Below are positions 27,059 to 35,675 of a stretch of 64,000 nt of DNA, one piece after another (the stretch's first letter is position 1; every line of letters begins with the position of its first letter). A program made the position numbers and the translations under genes. This stretch comes from Sulfurospirillum barnesii SES-3 (lineage in GTDB: Bacteria > Campylobacterota > Campylobacteria > Campylobacterales > Sulfurospirillaceae): the NCBI RefSeq assembly GCF_000265295.1, contig NC_018002.1, positions 1,364,001 to 1,428,000 on the forward strand, in the 5' to 3' direction. The notes beneath the pieces were generated by a model. That model made no database searches, was not told the origin of the DNA, and saw only the letters and a program-made list of their open reading frames with translations.

Positions 27059-28260
27059 ATGGAATTTCAGATAGACACAGAGGCAATATTACAGCACATA
27101 CGTGAGGGCAAAGCCCTTGGAGGGAAAGATGGAGCACTGGCTCCTCTTATTAAACAACTAACAGAAGCAGCACTTCAAGCAGAGATAGAATCGCACCTTA
27201 CCCAAGATTTGCAAAAGAATCGTAAAAATGGATTTAGCTCTAAAACAATGAAGAGTGAAGTAGGTAACTTCGAACTCGATGTTCCAAGAGATCGAACTGG
27301 TAGATTCGAGCCTCAAATCGTGAAGAAAAATCAAACCCATATGTCGGATCAAATAGAGCAAAAGATACTCTCACTCTATGCCCTTGGCAACAGTTATAGC
27401 CAAATAGTTGACCTTATTGAAGAAATATACGGTGTAGGCTTCTCTAAAGCCACCATAAGCGCCGTAACCGATAAAATCCTACCCATGTTACAAGAGTGGC
27501 GCGTTCGCCCCTTGGAAGAGCTGTATCCCTTTATATTCTTAGATGCCATTCACTATAAAGTGAAAGATGAAGGCAAATATATTTCCAAAGCATTTTATAC
27601 CGTGCTTGGTGTTAAAACCGATGGTAAAAAAGAGATATTAGGTCTTTATTTAGGTGAAAGTGAAGGAGCAAAGTTCTGGTTACAAGTGCTCACAGATCTG
27701 CAAAACCGTGGAGTGAAAGATATATTGATTGCCTCAGTCGATGGACTTAAAGGATTTCCTGAAGCGATTAACTCAGTATTTCCCAATACAGAAGTTCAGC
27801 TGTGTATCGTCCATCAAATACGCAATTCCCTCAGGTTTATAGGCTCAATCAATCAAAAGCAATTTGCTAGTGAACTTAAAGCAGTCTATCAAGCATTTTC
27901 CAAAGAAGAAGCTGAAAATGAACTGGATAAACTGGAAGAAAAATGGGGTAAAAATACCCTATTGTTTTTCAATCATGGCGCAACAAATGGGATAACCTCT
28001 CACTGTATTTTCAGTACCCTGAAGATATTAGACGTGTTATTTATACCACCAATATTATTGAATCCGTTCATCGCCAGTTTAGAACATTGACAAAGACTAA
28101 AGGGGCTTTTCCAAATGATGATAGCTTACTCAAACTTCTTTTTATGGGTATTAAAAATGCAGAAAAAAAATGGACAATGCCTATACGAAATTGGAGTCTA
28201 ACCCTCTCACAACTCTCAATTTATTTCGAGGGTAGACTCAACAAGGCTTTAAATTTATGA
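27059..28260 (+). pseudogene. IS256-family transposase, single-base frameshift
   Basis: DDE mutator-type transposase. The intact first frame (27059-28090) contains YPFIFLDAIHYKV (first Asp) and DILIASVDGLKGF (second Asp), followed by CIVHQIRNSLRF. After 27949 the A-run has five A where six would keep frame. Reading on in the next frame restores FQSWRNKWDNLS, YPEDIRRVIYTTNIIES and KNAEKKW to a TGA at 28258-28260. With one base restored the product is 400 residues, normal for the family. Confidence 0.9.
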
Positions 28261-28285
28261 TACAATTTTAGGAACTACTTGGTGC

Positions 28286-28309
28286 TGACACAGATTTTTG
28301 AACACTCCC
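28286..28309 (-). repeat. IS terminal inverted repeat, right
   Basis: Reverse complement begins GGGAGTGTT and ends TCTGTGTCA, paired with the left repeat at 27000-27023. Confidence 0.88.
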
Positions 28310-28317
28310 GTTTTACT
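28310..28317. repeat. IS target-site duplication, right copy, spanning dnaK stop
   Basis: GTTTTACT. On the minus strand it reads AGTAAAAC and includes the dnaK TAA stop (28313-28315). Confidence 0.9.
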
Positions 28318-30199
28318 CGACTTCAGCGTCGATGACATCGTCATCTTTTTTTGATTTTGGTTTTTCACTACCAGTGGCACCCGCTTCGCCTTGATCTTTT
28401 TTGTACATGGCTTCTGCGAGTTTATGGCTTGCTTCACTTAAAGATTTGACTTTCGCATCAATTTCTTCTTTGGTTGCACTCTCATTGCTAAGAACATCTT
28501 TAAGCTCTTTGAGTGCTGCTTCAATTTTTGCTTTCTCTTCAGCACTAATGGCATCGCCCATTTCACCTAAGGATTTTTCTGTTTGGTGAGCCAAAGCGTC
28601 AGCTTGATTTCTAGCATCCACAGCATCTTTACGTTTTTTATCTTCTTCTTTGTGAAGCTCAGCATCTTTTACCATTCTCTCGATTTCAGCATCATCCAAT
28701 CCTGAACTACCAGAGATTTTAATTTCTTGTGCCTTACCTGTTGCTTTATCTTTTGCAGAAACAGTTAAAATACCATTGGCATCAATGTCAAACGCAACTT
28801 CGATTTGAGGAACGCCACGAGGTGCGGGTGGAATGCTCTCGAGGTTAAATTGACCAAGGGACTTATTATCTCGTGCAAACTCACGCTCGCCTTGAAGCGC
28901 ATGAATGGTAACGGCTGGCTGATTGTCTTCTGCAGTTGAGAACACTTGCGATTTTTTAACAGGAATGGTTGTACCTTTTTCAATCAATTTCGTCATCACA
29001 CCACCCAAAGTCTCGATACCAAGGCTTAATGGAGTTACATCTAAAAGAAGAATGTCTTTGACATCCCCTTTAATAACCGCACCTTGAATAGCAGCACCAA
29101 TGGCTACAACTTCATCAGGGTTTACTGATTTATTAAGCTCTTTTTCAAAAAATTCTTTTACTTTTTGTTGAACTAAAGGAACACGTGTTGATCCACCGAC
29201 CATAACGATTTCTTTAATCTCAGCTTTTTTCAAATCAGAATCATTGACTACTTCTTTAATTTTTTTGATGGTAAGCGCCACCAAATCTTCAATCATAGAC
29301 TCAAATTTTGCACGAGTAAGCTTTTTAACAAGGTGTTTTGGACCTGTGGCATCTGCCGTGATAAATGGCAAATTAATCTCAGTCTCATTCGAAGAAGAGA
29401 GCTCTTTTTTAGCATTTTCCGCTGCTTCTTTAAGACGTTGAAGTGCCATAACGTCTGATTTCAAATCAATGCCATTTTCATTTTTAAATTCAGCTACCAA
29501 CCAGTCAATAAGTCTATTATCAAAGTCATCACCACCCAAGAATGCATCACCACCTGTAGAGAGAACTTCAACAACATTATCGCCTGTCTCAAGCACAGTT
29601 ACGTCAAATGTACCACCACCTAGGTCATAAACAACGATTTTCTCAGCCTCTTTTTTATCTAAACCATAAGAGAGTGCTGCAGCTGTTGGCTCGTTGATGA
29701 TACGAAGAACGTTAAGTCCTGCAATCGTACCTGCTTCTTTCGTTGCTTTTCGCTGAGAATCGTTAAAATAAGCAGGCACGGTAATCACGGCGTCTGTGAC
29801 CTCTTCACCCAAATATGCTTCTGCATCTTCTTTGAGTTTCATCAAGACTTTTGCGCTGATTTCTTGTGGGGTATAGACTTTACCATCAATTTCAATAGCA
29901 CATGCACCATTTCGATCCACAACCGCATACGGAAGGCGTTTTTTAGCCTCGTTTGCTTTGTCTTCGTTGCTCATAAGACCCATAATTCTTTTAATCGAAT
30001 AGATGGTTCTTTTTGGATTGGTGACCGCTTGACGTTTCGCTGTATCTCCGACTAAAACTTCTTCTTTATCTGTAAATGCTACTACAGAAGGTGTTGTATT
30101 TTTACCCTCTTTGTTTGGAATAACTTTACTCTCGCCTCTTTCATAAACACTCACACATGAGTTGGTTGTTCCTAAATCAATTCCTATAACTTTTCCCAT
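28313..30199 (-). CDS. dnaK: molecular chaperone DnaK (Hsp70)
   Basis: ATP-dependent chaperone, 628 residues. The N-terminal actin-like ATPase begins [17 protein letters not shown], with [14 protein letters not shown] and [11 protein letters not shown]. The substrate-binding domain has [17 protein letters not shown], and the C-terminus ends in the GrpE-family-typical DDVIDAEVE. The gene is complete even though an IS lies directly behind it. AAAGGAT ribosome site. Third gene of hrcA-grpE-dnaK, 107 bases after grpE. That gap holds only a short GGCTA/TAGCC repeat and no clear promoter. Confidence 0.98.
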   Translation of the reverse strand: MGKVIGIDLGTTNSCVSVYERGESKVIPNKEGKNTTPSVVAFTDKEEVLVGDTAKRQAVTNPKRTIYSIKRIMGLMSNEDKANEAKKRLPYAVVDRNGACAIEIDGKVYTPQEISAKVLMKLKEDAEAYLGEEVTDAVITVPAYFNDSQRKATKEAGTIAGLNVLRIINEPTAAALSYGLDKKEAEKIVVYDLGGGTFDVTVLETGDNVVEVLSTGGDAFLGGDDFDNRLIDWLVAEFKNENGIDLKSDVMALQRLKEAAENAKKELSSSNETEINLPFITADATGPKHLVKKLTRAKFESMIEDLVALTIKKIKEVVNDSDLKKAEIKEIVMVGGSTRVPLVQQKVKEFFEKELNKSVNPDEVVAIGAAIQGAVIKGDVKDILLLDVTPLSLGIETLGGVMTKLIEKGTTIPVKKSQVFSTAEDNQPAVTIHALQGEREFARDNKSLGQFNLESIPPAPRGVPQIEVAFDIDANGILTVSAKDKATGKAQEIKISGSSGLDDAEIERMVKDAELHKEEDKKRKDAVDARNQADALAHQTEKSLGEMGDAISAEEKAKIEAALKELKDVLSNESATKEEIDAKVKSLSEASHKLAEAMYKKDQGEAGATGSEKPKSKKDDDVIDAEVE

Positions 30200-30306
30200 T
30201 TTTTTATCCTTTGATTTTAATTTTTATACGCCAACAAAGCAAAGCTTCTTTTGGCTACGTTAGCCACTAGGGCACTAAAGCACAACCTTGCGGTCGTATT
30301 CAAATG

Positions 30307-30867
30307 CTACTTAACAATACTCACCATTGCTGGTCTTAAAATACGCTCTTTGATTTTGTAGCCTTTTTGAAAAACTTGCAAAATCTCACCGCTATTTTTT
30401 TCTTCACTTTCTAATTGCATGACCGCTTCATGAAAGTTTGGATCAAAGCCACCCTCACTCTCCACTAGTTCTACCCCATGCTTTTCAAATGCTTTTCTAA
30501 ACTGTTCAATGGTTAGCTCCAAACCTTCTTTCACCTTAGCAAGAAGCTCACCGCTGTCTACTTCTTGATTGCTACCTGCAAGAATTGCCATCTCTAACGC
30601 ATCAATTACAGGTAAAAGATCACGTGCAAAAACTTCGTGTGCATACGAAATGGCTTGCATTTTCTCTTTTTCCAAACGACGCTTCATATTATCAAAATCA
30701 GCATTGGCACGTAAGTACTTATCTTCAAGTTCTACAATTTTTTCTCTTAACTCTTCTACTTCGCTTTTTTGTTCACCTACCTCTGCGTCTACATCCTTGC
30801 AACATTCAGGAACAATTTCAGCAGAAATATCTGTAATACCCTGCTCTTCTTTTAATGTTTCGTCCAC
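30307..30867 (-). CDS. grpE: nucleotide exchange factor GrpE
   Basis: Releases ADP from DnaK. Long charged coiled coil (residues ~30-75, EVEELREKIVELEDKYLRA), then the beta-wing domain with VDSGELLAKVKEGLELT, GGFDPNFHEAVMQ and KGYKIKERILRPAMV. 186 residues. Three bases separate it from hrcA. Confidence 0.96.
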   Translation of the reverse strand: MDETLKEEQGITDISAEIVPECCKDVDAEVGEQKSEVEELREKIVELEDKYLRANADFDNMKRRLEKEKMQAISYAHEVFARDLLPVIDALEMAILAGSNQEVDSGELLAKVKEGLELTIEQFRKAFEKHGVELVESEGGFDPNFHEAVMQLESEEKNSGEILQVFQKGYKIKERILRPAMVSIVK

Positions 30868-30870
30868 ATA

Positions 30871-31674
30871 TTACTCCTTAACTTGATTAAAAAAATCTTC
30901 GAAATTACTCTCAATTCGTCCAAAACAGAAAAAATCCACCGTTGAGTCTTCATCTTTTAATTGTGCTTTTTGTTTAATTGCCATACATCCACGTGGTACA
31001 AAACCATCAAAATAGAGTCCATCTTCAATGGATTGAACAAAATGGAGCATTCCAAATCTATTAATAAATGTATCATTTTTCAATTCATGAGCAATCGCAT
31101 ACATCTCTTTATCTCCCTCTCTTAAAAGGGCAGATTGTGAAAAAAGCATTGAAAGCTTATCATGCAGTTCATACAAACCCACTTGTGCCGCAATATCTTT
31201 TAGTTCTCTCATTTGGACACCAATCATTCTTTGCAAAAAATGCTCTACTTTACTATTATAAGGTAAGACCACTTCATGCTGTTCAAAAACCAAAATCAGA
31301 AAACGATTTGCAACCCGAATAATTTCCTTGAAAATACTCTCTGTTGAATTTTCAACAATACAAAAAAGCTGATGGTGATGCGTGGAACGCTTAATCGCAT
31401 CAATGCTCTTAAGCTTAACAGGATGCGTTGTATCTAGCTTTTCTTGCCAATACCCCATCAGTGCACGCAAAGTGGGCACCCTTCCACTGCTAACATGCAA
31501 TTGCTCTAAAGCTCCCTCATCTGAGAGCTTTTTAAAGTAAATGCGAATAGTAGAGGGAGAAATGCCTAATGTCATCTTCATTTGTAATTCTGAGGAACCA
31601 ATAGGCATTCTTGATTCTAGATAGGCTTGTATAATTGACTCTAAAATCAGTTCTTGCTTTGAAGGTTTTTTCAT
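30871..31674 (-). CDS. hrcA: heat-inducible transcription repressor HrcA
   Basis: CIRCE-binding repressor of chaperone genes. The N-terminal winged helix is KKPSKQELILESIIQAYLES with PIGSSELQMKMTLGISPSTIRIYFKKLSDEGAL, followed by the GAF-like middle domain. At 267 residues it is shorter than the ~340-residue Bacillus form, as is usual in Campylobacterota. I use the ATG at 31674; a GTG at 31683 is an alternative. The CIRCE-like operator overlaps its ribosome site, suggesting self-control. Confidence 0.93.
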   Translation of the reverse strand: MKKPSKQELILESIIQAYLESRMPIGSSELQMKMTLGISPSTIRIYFKKLSDEGALEQLHVSSGRVPTLRALMGYWQEKLDTTHPVKLKSIDAIKRSTHHHQLFCIVENSTESIFKEIIRVANRFLILVFEQHEVVLPYNSKVEHFLQRMIGVQMRELKDIAAQVGLYELHDKLSMLFSQSALLREGDKEMYAIAHELKNDTFINRFGMLHFVQSIEDGLYFDGFVPRGCMAIKQKAQLKDEDSTVDFFCFGRIESNFEDFFNQVKE

Positions 31675-31676
31675 AA

Positions 31677-31703
31677 TTAGCACTCTTCCTCTTTAATTGC
31701 TTA
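31677..31703 (-). promoter_or_regulatory. degenerate CIRCE operator upstream of hrcA
   Basis: Plus-strand TTAGCACTC, a nine-base spacer, then AATTGCTTA. The first arm is a perfect CIRCE half; the second matches 6 of 9 bases of GAGTGCTAA. It lies between the promoter and the hrcA start, including the ribosome site. Confidence 0.7.
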
Positions 31704-31707
31704 TTGA

Positions 31708-31737
31708 ATTATACAACATTGAGTGTAGTATTGTCAA
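31708..31737 (-). promoter_or_regulatory. housekeeping promoter of hrcA-grpE-dnaK
   Basis: TTGACA, an 18-base spacer and TATAAT on the minus strand, ending five bases before the CIRCE-like operator. A full match to the sigma-70 -35 and -10 hexamers. Confidence 0.75.
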
Positions 31738-31812
31738 GCAATAAGAACTTAGAAAGCACAAAAAGGTTACATGTAAAAACGTGAGAAAAAATTTTGAGTG
31801 ATTTTTAAAACG

Positions 31813-31845
31813 TTGTTCTAAATGCGTATTAGATGTTTAGAACAA
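31813..31845 (-). terminator. candidate terminator after the small HTH operon
   Basis: Ten-base perfect arms TTGTTCTAAA / TTTAGAACAA around a 13-base loop, four bases past the stop of the 57-residue gene, with TTTTAAAAAT following on the minus strand. The large loop makes a protein-binding site an alternative reading. Confidence 0.5.
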
Positions 31846-31848
31846 ACG

Positions 31849-32022
31849 CTAATAACGAATAGAGTGATTGGAGTTTTTTTTATGGCGTAGAAAAAGCATT
31901 TTAAGATAATGCTTAAACTCACTTTTTTTTTCTTTCATACGTGCGAAAAAACCCTCATTTTTCCCAAGGCTAAGAAAAATGTCATTTAAAGCTTGTCGTT
32001 CACGTTTTGATAAAGTACTCAT
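31849..32022 (-). CDS. 57-residue hypothetical protein coupled to the HTH gene
   Basis: Starts at an ATG overlapping the TGA stop of the upstream HTH gene by four bases (ATGA), a typical sign of translational coupling. The product begins MSTLSKRERQALNDIFLSLG and is strongly basic in its C-terminal half (KEKKSEFKHYLKMLFLRHKK). No family recognised. A partner of the HTH protein is a reasonable guess only. Confidence 0.6.
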   Translation of the reverse strand: MSTLSKRERQALNDIFLSLGKNEGFFARMKEKKSEFKHYLKMLFLRHKKNSNHSIRY

Positions 32023-32270
32023 GCTGTTTCATCCTTCAGTTCCAAGGCAATACGTTTAATTAAACGAATTGCATCTCCCTCATCCAGTGTACCAAGCATT
32101 TTGAAAATAGCTGATGCTGCTTGTGGCTGAGAGTTTCCAAGCCTCCAATCCTGATAGGTCCGCATTGACACACCAAGTTTGTCTGCCATCTCACGCTGAG
32201 AAATCTTTTTACCCAAAAATTTTGATTCCACCGCATTATGTAAAAGATTGAAAATATCGTTTGTTTTCAT
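32019..32270 (-). CDS. small helix-turn-helix (XRE-like) regulator
   Basis: 83 residues with a single HTH at about 21-45 (KKISQREMADKLGVSMRTYQDWRLG), where recognition-helix residues SMRTYQDWR are visible. No effector domain. First gene of a two-gene unit with the 57-residue protein. An inverted repeat upstream at 32312-32331 overlaps the likely -35 region, suggesting self-repression. Confidence 0.78.
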   Translation of the reverse strand: MKTNDIFNLLHNAVESKFLGKKISQREMADKLGVSMRTYQDWRLGNSQPQAASAIFKMLGTLDEGDAIRLIKRIALELKDETA

Positions 32271-32298
32271 AGCAACGATTTTAACAAAGGCTGGTTTA

Positions 32299-32331
32299 AT
32301 TATACATAAATATAACTAATTTATAAGTTAT
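32299..32331 (-). promoter_or_regulatory. candidate promoter and operator of the small HTH operon
   Basis: A TATAAT -10 box (minus strand, 32299-32304) with an inverted repeat ATAACT-N8-AGTTAT at 32312-32331 over the -35 position. The rest of the 289-base gap to rpsO is AT-rich sequence with one TTTACATGTAAA at 32495-32506 and the rpsO terminator. Confidence 0.4.
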
Positions 32332-32509
32332 TATATATAAAAAATAACAATTTAGTGTTTTTTTATACGATTATAATTCATAAAACTTATTTATCTGTTA
32401 CTTTTATACGTTTTTCTGTATAATTTTAGACATAAAAATTATTAAAAATAGAGTAATTACTCAAAAAAGATTAAAGAAAAACAATTAAAAATGATTTACA
32501 TGTAAAGAA

Positions 32510-32543
32510 GTAAAAAAAGAGGAGAAGGAGAAAAATCTCCTTC
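32510..32543 (-). terminator. intrinsic terminator after rpsO
   Basis: Eight-base perfect stem GAAGGAGA / TCTCCTTC with an AAAA loop (32524-32543), followed on the minus strand by TCTCCTCTTTTTTT, a good U-tract. Confidence 0.8.
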
Positions 32544-32559
32544 GTTTGACAAGCACTGA

Positions 32560-32838
32560 CTATTTTTTATTATCTCTAATAGAAAGCTCTTTAATAATTT
32601 TGCTGTACGTTGCAAAATCTTTATGTTTAAGGTATTTCATCAATCGTTTACGTTGACCAACGAGTTTAAGAAGTCCTAATCTTGAAGAGTGATCTTTTTT
32701 ATTACTCTGAAGATGCTCTGTTAAATCAACAATTCTTTTTGAAAGAAGTGCGATTTGTACCTCTGGAGAACCTGTGTCTCCCTCTTTTCTGCCAAACTGA
32801 CTAACAATTGCTTGTTTTTCCGCCGAACCTAAAGCCAT
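32560..32838 (-). CDS. rpsO: 30S ribosomal protein S15
   Basis: 92 residues. Typical S15 core: GDTGSPEVQIALLSKRIVDLTEHL, KKDHSSRLGLLKLVGQRKRLMKYL. Binds 16S rRNA in the platform of the small subunit. Strong AGGAGG ribosome site. Single-gene unit with its own promoter and terminator. Confidence 0.98.
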   Translation of the reverse strand: MALGSAEKQAIVSQFGRKEGDTGSPEVQIALLSKRIVDLTEHLQSNKKDHSSRLGLLKLVGQRKRLMKYLKHKDFATYSKIIKELSIRDNKK

Positions 32839-32890
32839 AATGACCTCCTGATTGGTATTTAAATTTACTTTAAAAAAATTAAAGCTTGAA

Positions 32891-32919
32891 ATTTTAGCAA
32901 AAAAAACTAAAATTGTCTA
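32891..32919 (-). promoter_or_regulatory. promoter of rpsO
   Basis: TAGACA, a 17-base spacer containing a T-run, and TAAAAT on the minus strand, about 50 bases before the start codon. Confidence 0.55.
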
Positions 32920-33033
32920 TAAACCTTTAAAAACACTATGCCACGCTGTCATTAAAGCAAAATATAACGTTTATTTAGTACAATATTTATCTTATTTTTA
33001 AAATAGTACATAACTTAATCTTTAGGAAAACAG

Positions 33034-33444
33034 ATGCTCTTAACGAAAGCTAGCGAATATGCGCTCTTGTCATTAATTATTATCGCTCAAAAAAATGCCC
33101 CTCAAGATGTCGACACGCTTTCAACCCAACTAGGACTCTCTAAAAGTTTTTTAGCTAAAATTCTTCAATCCCTTGCAAAAGATGCCATTCTTTCTTCTTT
33201 TAAAGGTGCTCATGGAGGGTTTATGCTTGCAAAAAAACCTGAAGAGATAACCTTAAAAATGATTGTGGAATGCGCTGAAAAGAAACAAACAATGGTCTTT
33301 GAATGTGCCCCCTCAGCGCAAAAATGTCCTGGAGGTGGTGGCAAAGGAAGTAATTGCCGTGTATGGCCTATTTTAAATAAACTTCAATTAAAAATTGATT
33401 CGTTTTTGGATACCATGACGCTTAAAGATATTATTGAACATTAA
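33034..33444 (+). CDS. Rrf2-family regulator with three cysteines
   Basis: 136 residues. The N-terminal winged helix is SEYALLSLIIIAQ, LGLSKSFLAKILQSLAKDAIL and FKGAHGGFMLAK. The C-terminal part carries three cysteines spaced C-x6-C-x9-C (FECAPSAQKCPGG...SNCRVW), similar in kind to the Fe-S ligands of IscR/NsrR/RsrR though with different spacing. It ends nine bases before flhA, and the two are probably co-transcribed. A redox or NO sensing role is inferred. Confidence 0.85.
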   Translation: MLLTKASEYALLSLIIIAQKNAPQDVDTLSTQLGLSKSFLAKILQSLAKDAILSSFKGAHGGFMLAKKPEEITLKMIVECAEKKQTMVFECAPSAQKCPGGGGKGSNCRVWPILNKLQLKIDSFLDTMTLKDIIEH

Positions 33445-33453
33445 AGGTATGGC

Positions 33454-35646
33454 TTGGCAAAAAATCAAAATTCACTTTTCGCAAAGGTTATTCCGTATTT
33501 AGAACCTTTGGTCAAAGCTAAAGACCTTACGGTAGTCGTTTTTATTGTTTCTATTTTGGCGATTATTATTGTTCCCCTTCCCAGTACTGTACTGGATTTT
33601 TTTCTGGTTATTTCACTTTCTGTTTCGGTACTTATTATTTTAATTTCTTTGTACATCCCTAAACCAACGGATTTAACGACATTTCCAACACTGATTCTAA
33701 TTATTACCCTTTTTAGACTTTCATTAAATATTTCTACCACTCGTATGATTTTAACCAATGGCCACGAAGGTCCTGATTCAGTCAGTGAGATTATCTCTAG
33801 TTTTGGGCAATTTGTTGTGGGTGGTAATTATGTTATTGGTATTGTGGTCTTTTCTATTCTTGTATTAATTAATTTTATGGTGATTACCAAAGGTTCTACA
33901 CGGGTTGCGGAAGTTGCAGCACGTTTTACACTTGATGCGATGCCTGGTAAACAAATGGCCATTGATGCGGATTTAAATGCAGGGCTTATTGATGAAAAAA
34001 CCGCACGAAAAAGGCGTGAAGATATTATTCAAGAGGCAAACTTTTACGGGGCAATGGATGGTTCGAGTAAGTTTGTCAAAGGAGATGCTGTTGCGGGTAT
34101 TATTATTACCATTATTAACATCATCGGTGGTTTTCTTATCGGTGCATTTCAACACGATTTAGATTTAGGTGTCAGTGCTCAAACCTATACCATTTTAACC
34201 ATTGGCGATGGCTTAGTATCGCAACTTCCTGCACTCATTAGCTCAACAGCTACTGGTATTATCATTACCCGTGCCAATAAATCAGATGATCAAAGCTTTA
34301 CCGATGGTGCAGTGGACCAGCTTTTTGGAGAGTACAAAACCCTCTTAATTGTTGGCTTTATATTAGTTATGTTTGCGCTTGTTCCAGGACTACCAACACT
34401 CTCATTAGGCTTTGTTGGATTGCTCTTTTTAGGCTTAGGATACCTTGGTAAACAAACAGCTGATGGTCACTTTTCGTTTCAAAAATTCTTTTCGCAAACT
34501 CCTGCCGCCCTACAAAAGGCAAAACAAGAAGCAGATACAAAAGCGCAAAGTGCACAAGCACAAAAAAAGAGCCCTGAAGAGCTACGCAAAGAAGAAGAAA
34601 CAACCCTAAATGATATTTTAAAACTTGAAATTTTAGAGCTTGATTTGGGCTACCAGCTCATCAAACTCGCAGACCCTGCACAAGGAGGGGATCTACTCGA
34701 TCGTGTTAAAAGTATGCGTCGTAAAATTGCCTCAGATTTTGGCTATTTAATTCCACAGGTTCGTATTCGTGACAACTTACACTTAAGCCCTAACCATTAT
34801 CAACTTTTGCTTAAAGGCATTGAGATTGGTAGCGGTGAAATTTACCCCGATAAATTTATGGCAATGGACAGTGGACTCACCATTGATAAAGTACAAGGAA
34901 TTCCAACCAAAGAGCCTGCCTTTGGGCTTGATGCCATTTGGATTGAAGCGAGTGCTAAAGAAGATGCGATTATTAAAGGGTACACAACGGTTGATCCAGC
35001 AACGGTTATATCAACCCATTTAAGTGAATTGATTAAAAAATATGCCGAAGAGCTTCTCACCCGTCAAGAAGTCCAAAGCCTTGTGGATAAACTCCAAAAA
35101 GATTACCCTGTGGTAGTTGCAGATTGTCTAAAAGTGGCCAATATTGGGCTTATTCAAAAAGTACTTAAAGCACTGCTTCATGAGAAAATTCCTATTAAAG
35201 ACCTTCTTACGATTGTGGAAACCATCAGTGATGTAGCAGAGGTCACTAAAAATGTCACGATTATTGTGGAACAAGTACGAGCGAAACTTTCTCGGGTTAT
35301 TACAAAGCAATACAAAGATGAAAATGGTATTTTAAAACTCTTAACGTTTAACGCAACAACCGAGCAAAGGCTTCTTGATTCATTGCGAGAGCGCGATGGT
35401 ATACGTGACTTAATTTTAAATATTGGTCAAATTAATACACTGGTTAAAGCATGCAGCGATGAAGCAACAAAACTCCTCCACAAAGGAATTGCGCCTGTGG
35501 TTATTATTGTAGATCCTCTGCTTCGTAAATCACTCTCAGATATTTTTGAGAAATTTGGCCTTGATATTGTGGTGCTCTCTCACGCAGAAATTGATTCAAA
35601 CTCAAAATTTGAAGTGATGGGCTCCATCGAAATTGACAAACTATAA
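33454..35646 (+). CDS. flhA: flagellar biosynthesis protein FlhA
   Basis: Export-gate membrane protein of the flagellar type III apparatus. About eight membrane helices in residues ~20-325, including the FHIPEP signature region RVAEVAARFTLDAMPGKQMAIDADLNAG, then a long cytosolic domain that docks chaperone-substrate complexes. 730 residues, full length. Starts with TTG after AAAGG. No other flagellar gene is in the window. Confidence 0.97.
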   Translation: MAKNQNSLFAKVIPYLEPLVKAKDLTVVVFIVSILAIIIVPLPSTVLDFFLVISLSVSVLIILISLYIPKPTDLTTFPTLILIITLFRLSLNISTTRMILTNGHEGPDSVSEIISSFGQFVVGGNYVIGIVVFSILVLINFMVITKGSTRVAEVAARFTLDAMPGKQMAIDADLNAGLIDEKTARKRREDIIQEANFYGAMDGSSKFVKGDAVAGIIITIINIIGGFLIGAFQHDLDLGVSAQTYTILTIGDGLVSQLPALISSTATGIIITRANKSDDQSFTDGAVDQLFGEYKTLLIVGFILVMFALVPGLPTLSLGFVGLLFLGLGYLGKQTADGHFSFQKFFSQTPAALQKAKQEADTKAQSAQAQKKSPEELRKEEETTLNDILKLEILELDLGYQLIKLADPAQGGDLLDRVKSMRRKIASDFGYLIPQVRIRDNLHLSPNHYQLLLKGIEIGSGEIYPDKFMAMDSGLTIDKVQGIPTKEPAFGLDAIWIEASAKEDAIIKGYTTVDPATVISTHLSELIKKYAEELLTRQEVQSLVDKLQKDYPVVVADCLKVANIGLIQKVLKALLHEKIPIKDLLTIVETISDVAEVTKNVTIIVEQVRAKLSRVITKQYKDENGILKLLTFNATTEQRLLDSLRERDGIRDLILNIGQINTLVKACSDEATKLLHKGIAPVVIIVDPLLRKSLSDIFEKFGLDIVVLSHAEIDSNSKFEVMGSIEIDKL

Positions 35647-35675
35647 CACCATTCAACTAAGCATTAAGGAATTTT

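Larger units (their letters stand above)
27000..28309 (+). mobile_element. IS256-family insertion sequence
   Basis: A 1310-base element with 24-base imperfect inverted repeats, one transposase gene and 8-base direct repeats outside both ends. The right-hand duplication spans the dnaK stop codon. The single-base frameshift in the transposase suggests that this copy is not autonomous now. The TACATGTA palindrome that pervades the window is absent from the element. Confidence 0.92.

Noticed and set aside
27947-28260. Programmed ribosomal frameshift in the transposase
   Set aside because: IS256-family transposases are made from a single frame; loss of one A from an A-run explains the break more simply. 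A few slippage products remain possible.
30200-30306. Internal promoter or small RNA between grpE and dnaK
   Set aside because: Only a five-base GGCTA/TAGCC repeat and no credible -35/-10 pair were found.
32332-32496. Origin-like or phage-attachment signal in the AT-rich gap before rpsO
   Set aside because: AT-rich only; no DnaA boxes in array, no direct repeats and no integrase nearby.
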